Assembly: GCF_028372415.1 (NCBI RefSeq)
Contig: NC_092879.1
Location: forward strand, 92,287,741-92,351,740
Direction of reading: 5' to 3'
Origin: Notamacropus eugenii
Taxonomy: Eukaryota; Chordata; Mammalia; Diprotodontia; Macropodidae
DNA length: 64,000 nt
This document shows, piece after piece, positions 57,151-64,000 of this stretch. How positions within the stretch are numbered: position 1 is the first letter of the stretch; each line of letters starts with the position of its first letter. The position numbers and the translations under genes are program-made. Below the pieces are notes generated by a model that was given only the letters and a program-made list of their open reading frames with translations, had not been told where the DNA came from and ran no database searches.

Positions 57151-58860
57151 AAAAAAATCAATTGCTATGAGTAGACTATGTTAACATAATAAAACTAAAA
57201 ATTTTACCTAAATTAATTTAATTATTCAGTGCCATACCAATCAAAATACCAAAAATTATTTTATAGAGCTAGAAAAAAATAACAAAATTCATCTGGAAGA
57301 ACAAAAGGTCAAGAATATCAAGAAAACTCATGAAAAAAATGCAAAGGAAGGCAGACTAGCTGTACTAGATCTAAAACTATATTAGCAAGCAGCAAGCAGC
57401 AAAACTATTTGGTACTGGCTAAGAAATAGAATGATGGATCAGTGGAATAGGCCAGGTACGTAAGACACAGTAGTAAATGACTATAGTAATCTATTGTTTG
57501 ATAAATCCAAAGACTTCAAAATAAGAATTCTGGGATAAGAACTCACTATTTGACAAAAACAGAAAGTAGGCATAGACCAACATCTCACACTGTGTACTCA
57601 GGTAAAGTCAAAATGGGTATATGATTTAGACATGAAGAGTAATACCATAAGCAAATTAGGAGAGCAAGGAATAATGTACCTGTCAGATCTATAGAGAAGG
57701 GAAGAATTTATGACCAAACAAGAGATAGAGAACATTATGAAATGTAAAATGGATAATTTTAATTACATTAAATTTAAAAGGTTTTGTACAAGCAAAGCCA
57801 ATACAATAAAGATTAGAAGGAAAGCAATAAGTCTTGAAACAAATTTTATAGCCAGTGTTTCTGATAAAGGCCTCATTTCTAAAATATATAGAGCTGAGGC
57901 AAATTTATAAGAATTTAAGTCATTCCCCAATTGACAAATGGTCAAGAATATGAATAGGCAGTTTTCAGATGAGAAATTTAAGCTACCCACAATCATAGGA
58001 AAAAATATTCTAAATCACTATTGATTAGAGAAATGCAAATTAAAACAACTCTGACGTACCATCTCACACCTATCAGATTGGCTAATATGACAGAACAGGA
58101 AAATGATAAATGTTGGAGATGTGGGAAAATTGGAACACTAATGCATTGTTGGTAGAGTTGTGAACAACCATTATAGAGAGCTATAAAACTGTGCCTATCT
58201 TTTGATCCAGCAACACCACTACAAATCTATATCCCAAAGAGATCATTAAAAAGGGGAAAGGACCCCCTATGTACAAAATTATATATAGTAGCTCTTTTTA
58301 TGGCAGCAAAGAATTGGCAGCTGAGGGGATGTCCATCAATTGAGGAATGGCCAAACAAGCTGTGGTGTATGAATGTAATGGAATACTGTTGTGCTATAAG
58401 AAATGATGAGCAGGCTGATTTCACAAAAACCTGGAGACTTAAATGAATTGATGCTGAGTGAAGTGAGAAGACCCAGGAGAACATTGTACACAGCAATAGC
58501 AACATTGTGCAATGACTAACTTTGATAGACTTATCTCTTCTTAACAATGCAAGGATCTAAGACAACTCCAAGAGACGCAATGGAAATGCTATCCACATCC
58601 AGGGAAAGAACTGTGGAGTCTGAATGCAGATCGAAGCAGACTATTTTCACTTGTTTTTTTTTTTTAATTTCTTGTGATTTTCCCCTTTTGTTCTGATTCT
58701 TCTTTCACCATATGACTAATGTATGGAAACATGTTTAATATGATTGTACATGTATGACCTATATCAGATTGCTTGGGAGGGACAGAGAAAAATTTGGAAC
58801 TCAAAATCTTAAAAAAGTGAATATTGAAAACTATCTTTACATGTAATTGGAAAAAACTAA
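57151..58860 (+). repeat. L1, 3' part: ORF2 C-terminal region and 3' UTR
   Basis: Picks up the host ORF2 exactly where it was broken ('cagtgccataccaatcaaaatacc' next). It continues to the C-terminal signatures KGLISKIYRAEANL (57870-57910), 'gaatggccaaacaagctgtgg', 'gtaatggaatactgttgtgctataagaaatg', then the 3' UTR ('ccagggaaagaactgtggagtc'). It ends 'ctttacatgtaattgg' plus A-rich sequence. The frame has multiple stops. Confidence 0.9.
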
Positions 58861-59082
58861 AATACTATTAAGGTGGGGAATGCCTCTGATTGATTCTGTA
58901 GAGGTTTTTGGGCCTTGTTCACACCTAGTATTTAATTCTGACAGACTAACTGATTCAAGAAGTCTGGGGTCTCTGTTATTATTGAAATAGAGGTATGAGA
59001 CACCCTTCTGACACTGGTATTTACTCATCTAAACACATGGCATTCCCTCTTAGTAGTAAAGTCTTAGAGTAGACATTTACTA

Positions 59083-59225
59083 GTGTGACCCTGGGCAAGT
59101 CACTTAACCCCATTTGACTCAGTTCCTTCAATTGTAAAATTAGCTGAACAGTATCTTTGCCAAGAAAACCCCAAAAAGGGTCACAATGAGATGGACGCAA
59201 CTGAAATGAATGAATAGTGTGGTCT
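59083..59225 (+). repeat. tRNA-derived SINE, sense, head missing
   Basis: 'gtgaccctgggcaagtcacttaacccc', then 'tctttgccaagaaaaccccaaaaagggtcac' and 'gacgcaactgaaatgaatgaa'. Confidence 0.75.
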
Positions 59226-59800
59226 GAGCACTTCAAAATCTCCTTTGGTTGCTAAGGTTTCAATCTCTCAAGGATCTCTGTTCTCTTTTTAAAAGTGAAG
59301 TTTGGGTTTGTTTGGGTTTTCTTACTATGTTGATCACTCTATTTCACTGTAATTGGTTTCTTTAATAATCTGATGTATTTTATTTCCTGCACTGAATAGG
59401 TCCTACTTCCTAATTTGCATAATAGTGTTAATAATCCATGAGGCACCTTCTTCCCAGAGGTCGTGAGCCTCAAGCTCAATGCAGGGAAAGTGCTTCATAA
59501 ACTTAGAACCCAAGGCAAACAGGAGTGGTTATTGTGAAGGCAGTGGCCACTCGTGCTTAATTAGAGGAGGCACTTAACAAATGCCAGTGAATCAAATTGA
59601 CTGATGAATGCAAGTTACAGTGAGTCAGGCTTCAGGTTAATATGAAGAAAAATTTCTTTACAATCTGAGCCTTGTAAATGTTGAACAGGCTACATTCTAA
59701 AATTGGGCCTGGCGGTCTTGGGACTGCCATACTTATGGAATCGATGTGAGTAGGCCTGATGGTCACCTTTTAAGAACATACTTATGGAAAAATATTCATA
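59226..59800. other. intergenic; L3/CR1-like 3' piece at about 59605-59770
   Basis: 59605-59770 has 'ggcttcaggttaatatgaag', 'caggctacattctaaaattgg', resembling L3/CR1. The rest is unrecognised. Confidence 0.4.
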
Positions 59801-59822
59801 ATGATCTTTTTCAAAGTAAAGC

Positions 59823-60560
59823 TGTGACCCCCCCAAATGATATTTTGTCTACCACAAGCTTGTTTTTCTTCCTGATAACAAATCCCTAAAAATAACATTT
59901 TGCTCTGACCCCTGATATGCAAATTGTCCAGCTCCAGGGAGGCCACCCCAAATCAGTGTTTAAGAACATCGTTCTCAGAAGGGTGCACCAGAGGTTTGTT
60001 ATATGTTTTCTCCCATTCATTTCAATTCTTCTATGCAGCACGACTGTGGTGAAAATGTATTTAATAGGAATGTATGTGTAGAACCTATGTAAAATTGTAT
60101 GCCATCTCAGGGAGGGAGGGGGAAAGTATGGGGGAGGGAGGGAAAAAGAAATCTAGGTTATATGGTAGTGATTGTGGAACACTGAAAATAAATAAAATTA
60201 ATTTAAAAAAAAAAGAAGGGTGCACCAGAGCACCCCCTCCCCTCCAGTGGAAACATATCTTCCTGCAGGAGCATCCCTCCCCTGAAATGGGAATACTCTT
60301 TCCTGTGGAGTACCCACTTCCTACTGGACACACCTGGGTCTCTGTGCTCCCCTGATGCAGTGCCAGCCTTACTCGAGTTAAACTCTGAGTTTGTGTGTCT
60401 GCCTGAATTAAGTGATGAGTCTCCTTTTCCTCTCTCCCCTTTGCCCTCTCACCCACTGCTTGCAATAAAGTTTTGCATTGGACCGATTCCCATTGTTATT
60501 GTCAGCACCCCAAATCATTGAGGTTGCTTTCCCCAAGGTCTCTGACTAGCCCCTGGGCTT
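59823..60560 (+). repeat. LTR-like sequence (possible ERV1-type solo LTR), interrupted
   Basis: About 500 bases after removing the L1 insertion. It starts TGTGACCCCC, contains 'gatatgcaaattg', has a C/T-rich stretch before an AATAAA at 60464-60469, then 'gttttgcattgg' and a U5-like end near 'ggtctctgactagc'. I see no gag, pol or env sequence. Both boundaries are uncertain. Confidence 0.4.
59994..60213 (+). mobile_element. 5'-truncated L1 3' end with perfect 17-bp TSD
   Basis: Only the end of an L1: 'aaaatgtatttaataggaatg', 'gggagggaggg' G-rich UTR, 'tggtagtgattgtggaac', 'actgaaaataaataaaatt' and a poly-A. Flanked by identical copies of agaagggtgcaccagag at 59977-59993 and 60214-60230. Confidence 0.92.
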
Positions 60561-60920
60561 CTCCTTATACATAAACTGGATACTGGGACAAGAACTTAAT
60601 CTCTTGACAGCAGCACCTATGGGTGGAGGGGAGGTTACAGGGCATTGTGAATCTAGCTGTAGAAAGCAAAGGCCCATAGGGGAAGCCTATGGCCTCCCAG
60701 AAAAGACTGCCTTAAACCAGAGGACTGCCACAAAATAGTCTGCCTCAGTAGACGCTGAGGTCCCTCTCCCTGGAGGCCTTCTGGCTATTTGGAGTCCAAG
60801 CCCCTTTCTCCTCTAGGATTTGCTGAATGAGCACTTTCTGTGCTCAACGTTCCTGTCCTTGGTCCTGAGAGGAATGCAAAGCACAAAAAGACTTTGGGCC
60901 CTTAAGCAGTTACCATCTAG
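60561..60920. other. intergenic, no feature seen
   Basis: Right after the LTR-like end. No internal retroviral sequence that I can recognise. Confidence 0.4.
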
Positions 60921-60922
60921 AT

Positions 60923-61160
60923 CAGGAGGTCTTAACTTGGGCTCTGTGAACTTGTTTTGAAAAAGATATTTCTGTAAATACATTTCACTAGGATTGCCTT
61001 CCTTTTTAATCCTACGTGTTTTATTTTACATACTTAAAAACATAATTCTACATTATTAAAAATATGAGAAAGTATCCATAATTATCACCCGACTTCCGGA
61101 GAGGGGGGCAGCAAATGCATGCATGACCAAAAAAAAAAAAAAAAAGGTTAGGAAGCCCTG
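60923..61160. repeat. possible hAT-type non-autonomous DNA transposon
   Basis: Left edge 'caggaggtcttaacttgg' and right edge 'aaaggttaggaagccctg' are imperfect inverted termini of the CAGGGGTTCTTAACC type. AT-rich interior and an A17 run at 61129-61145. No convincing target-site duplication. Confidence 0.5.
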
Positions 61161-61945
61161 CATTCAAAGTTAAATATGTTCCCTGGATTCTCAGAACTGG
61201 AACATAAAGCACCGTATGAGTTCAGGAAATGATAAGAGCCCTCGGCAATGCTCCCTGGGAAGGAGCATTAAAAGGGCTGCTTCCTGGCCATTAATTTGAG
61301 CCAATTACCCTAGCCATGTATAGACTATGTACCTATGTCATAAAGGTAATTGGGACCTGCTTAAAAGGGAGACATTGGCTTTTAGAAAGCAGCAAAGCTG
61401 GGAAGAGGTTGTCATGACAGTGATTTGGTAAGAAGACAAATAGAAAACAGACACGGATGGTTCCAGGATAAAAGCTTTTGTAAAAGCTGGCTTGCAGAGA
61501 GGGCCAAAAGGACCTAGCAGAGCAAACAACTCACTAGCATAAATGGCCTCATTACGGCTGCATTGATTTCTACGCCTTAAAAAAACAACTTTCCAGAACA
61601 TCACTGGCTCTTGGTTTGTCTCCAAATCTGCCACAAAATTTCTGACAAGTCTTTAAGAAAAAACTGTAATGACCAGTTTATAATTGCTTGAAAATAGCTT
61701 TAATTTTGAGGGGAAAAAGTTCTTTGGAAAGCTTTCCTTCTTTTCCTTTAAATCCATTTTGAATTTCTAAGAGGGAAAGGCTACGAATTTAAAAGACTGA
61801 AGGATGTTTTCTTCAGATCCAATGAGCATCATTAGGCAAAATTGTAAAGCAGAACAAATTTATCATTGACTTTTCCCCATGTCGACTTCTGCATTCCTGG
61901 GTGGGGAGGGGGAATTTCTGGGCTCCAACCTAGGACCTGGGAAAT
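61161..61945. other. intergenic, no feature seen
   Basis: No gene or recognisable repeat. Confidence 0.35.
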
Positions 61946-61949
61946 AGTG

Positions 61950-62100
61950 ACAAGAAAGAGTGCTGGGCTGGGAAACAGCATCTGAGTTCTTGACCTTGGG
62001 CACATTACTTCATTCCCTGAGCCTCAGTTTCCCTCTCTCATAAAGTCAGGGTAATGGACTGGATGACCCATGTTGTCCCTTCCAGACCTAAATCTATGAG
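61950..62100 (+). repeat. MIR-like SINE, sense
   Basis: 'agagtgctgggctggg', 'gaccttgggcacattacttc', 'gcctcagtttccctctctcataaagtcag', 'ggatgacccatgttgtcccttcc'. Confidence 0.6.
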
Positions 62101-62639
62101 CCTCTGACACCCACAGCTGCCCCTCGTGCTCCAAGGTGACAGCTAGTCATCTTATAAACTGCCCAGTTTAAGGTGATATTAGTCTAGATGTGTCACTTCG
62201 CCCTGGGATAGTTTTATTTTGAAAGAGATCCGGGTGAATAGGGGAGCCTGAAGAGTCAATGCCTTAAATGACTGTAATGGCAAGTTTTTCTAGCAGTCTA
62301 GCTGGTGGGAGAAATTTAGGGAGAGAGGGACAGTCTTTTGAAATTCTGTAAATCTGGGGCTTTAAACTCAACTTTCCCTTTTGTCCTACTCTTAGGGCAC
62401 CAACACTCTCACTCTAGCTAGCATCTTTGTTTCTCTTTGAATAGCCCAGATGACAAGATTAGATATTCATTTGTACACAATGCATTCCTCAGGAAATTGG
62501 AAGCATGGCATGGGTCAATCCTCATGTCATGGTGGCCATCTAGAAATGCCTGTGGCAAAAACTTACTCAGGGAGAACCTTAACATGATGTCTCTTCAATA
62601 CTCCTGACCCCCTCCACAGGCTACTGGGAAGTACAACTC
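62101..62639. other. intergenic, no feature seen
   Basis: Unique-looking sequence. Confidence 0.35.
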
Positions 62640-63015
62640 AACTTTTCTGTTTCATATGCTTTCAGCCAAGTACTTGAAAGACCTGAGTGTGGTCAGCTGA
62701 TAAGAGAAGACTTTAGAGGGCCTTCAAGATTCTGAAGAACCTCCAAGTCAGAGATGGACTGGGCTTGTTCTACTTGGACCCAGAGGAGCAAATTTAGGCA
62801 TGTGTGAGGAAAACCTTAGTAACCATTGGGCTATCCTAAAGTGTAACGGGCTGCCTCGGGACATGGCCTGCTCCCTCTCTTTGAAGATCACCAAGCAGAG
62901 GCTGAGCAACCCTTTGGTATGTGTATCAGAACAGATATTCCTTTGGAGTGTGGGCTGGATGAGATAACAATTAGTCAAGATCCCTTCCAACTCTCAGTCT
63001 CTGATTCTGTATGTA
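62640..63015 (+). repeat. L3/CR1-type LINE 3' region
   Basis: 'gtaacgggctgcctcggg', 'gaagatcaccaagcagaggctgagc', 'gatcccttccaactctcagtctctgattctg' is the L3/CR1 3' pattern (compare 12590-12765). Confidence 0.65.
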
Positions 63016-63017
63016 TA

Positions 63018-63135
63018 GGAGAGACAGCGACAGAGACAGACAGACAGACATGGAAAGGGAGAAGGAGATGGAGAGGAAGAAGAAGAGAGAGGGAGAGGGA
63101 CAGCGAGAGAGAGAGAGAGAAGGAGAGAGAGAATT
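63018..63135 (+). repeat. GA-rich low-complexity tract
   Basis: gagacagacagaca followed by gagagaggaagaag units. Confidence 0.9.
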
Positions 63136-63685
63136 TTGGATGGCTAAAGAAACTTATCTGAATTTTGTGTGCAACAGCATTTTCTAGATTTGCTTTCTCC
63201 TCAGCAACCTCCTCAGATTTGGAGGGGAGAAGAACATGAGAGGATAAAGGTCTTGGGAGATTAAATGTTTTGATTTTGTCTTCTAATCTTCACGAAAAGT
63301 TTTGGGGAAAAGAAACTGAAAAGGCATCTCCCAAGTCATCTGGGGAAGGCATCAACATAACACACTGGCAATTCTTCCTAAAGCTAAAATCAGGGCAGAT
63401 ATGAAAACATCTTCAGCCTAATCAGCATCATCAAGAAACCATCCTAGGTTCAGACATAACAAAAGTGAGCTGGGCAATGTTTTAGTGTGCTTTTTAATGG
63501 CGTATGTAGACCTTGCTTCCTCTCACTCTCACTATATGAAGATAGCCTGGTATATTTTTGATGACTTCATGAATCTCACCACTTTAAGACTAGAAAAGGA
63601 TCTTGGGAAGAAGCAAAGGGAAAGAAAGGTCACAGCCTCAGCTACACCTTCTTCAGATCTGAAGCCACTGGGTTCTGTTGACATG
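63136..63685. other. intergenic, no feature seen
   Basis: An open frame at 63485-63748 on the plus strand runs into a MIR-like repeat and shows no family. Confidence 0.35.
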
Positions 63686-63689
63686 GTTC

Positions 63690-63830
63690 ACATGAAAAAT
63701 AGCTCACACTTACAGAGAGCTCAAAGGTGCGCAAAGCTATGTACATAGGTTGGTTTATTTTATCCTTGCTACAACTTTGTGAAGTTGGTTTAATTATTAT
63801 TCCCATTTTACAAATGTGAGAACAGGGTTA
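63690..63830 (-). repeat. MIR/CORE-SINE fragment
   Basis: 'cttacagagagctcaaaggtgcgc', 'tatccttgctacaactttgtgaag', 'cccattttacaaatgtgag'. Confidence 0.55.
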
Positions 63831-64000
63831 GCAGCGCAATAGAAATCCAGAGTTTCAGAATTGTCCAAAATTTCCCACCATCAAAAAGTCAGTTAGTTCT
63901 TGGTTCAGTGCTCTGAACAAAGGCATGGGATACCCAAGGAAGCTATCAGAACACAGAAACGACAAAGACAGGTAGTCCATTAAGCAAATAGAACCCATCA

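Overview
The window is nuclear DNA from a marsupial mammal and almost certainly comes from the X chromosome. It holds two real protein-coding genes in tail-to-tail order. The last three coding exons of tenomodulin (TNMD, + strand) lie at 2824-4663. A complete tetraspanin-6 gene (TSPAN6, - strand, seven coding exons, 247 codons plus stop) runs from 40184 down to 30069. The pair has the same order and orientation as on human Xq22. All splice sites used are canonical GT/AG and every exon joins in phase. The marsupial origin is inferred from the interspersed repeats: tRNA-headed CORE-SINEs with the marsupial head, SINEs carrying an RTE-type tail, a half-L1 (HAL1-like) element, and abundant L2/L3 (CR1-clade) remnants. 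I cannot resolve the species.

Layout. 1-2823 is a TNMD intron; the upstream exons lie outside the window. 2824-5065 holds the TNMD exons and 3' UTR. 5.1-26.9 kb is intergenic and dense in SINE, L1, L2/L3 and hAT remnants, with a 300-bp polypurine GA tract near its right edge. 26.9-40.4 kb is TSPAN6, with a likely 3' UTR, repeat-filled introns and a CpG-island promoter at about 39.84-40.62 kb. 40.6-64 kb is gene-poor: SINEs, L2/L3 remnants, a palindromic hAT element, an LTR-like sequence cut by a short L1 insertion, and a degraded L1 (51.9-58.9 kb) split by a 2.6-kb HAL1-like element.

Genes. TNMD encodes a type II membrane glycoprotein of tendon and ligament. The visible part covers the end of the BRICHOS domain, an RxxR processing site and the eight-cysteine C-terminal domain. 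TSPAN6 encodes a four-pass tetraspanin with a six-cysteine large extracellular loop. They are neighbours by synteny, not a functional unit.

I found no RNA gene, CRISPR array or unknown multi-gene system. The most interesting structures are the nested retrotransposon with matching target-site duplications, a Gly-Ala-coding hexamer repeat just upstream of and in frame with the TSPAN6 start, an unidentified repeat present in two copies flanking TSPAN6 exon 4, and a near-perfect palindromic hAT-like element. Names of repeat families rest on recognition by eye and are approximate.
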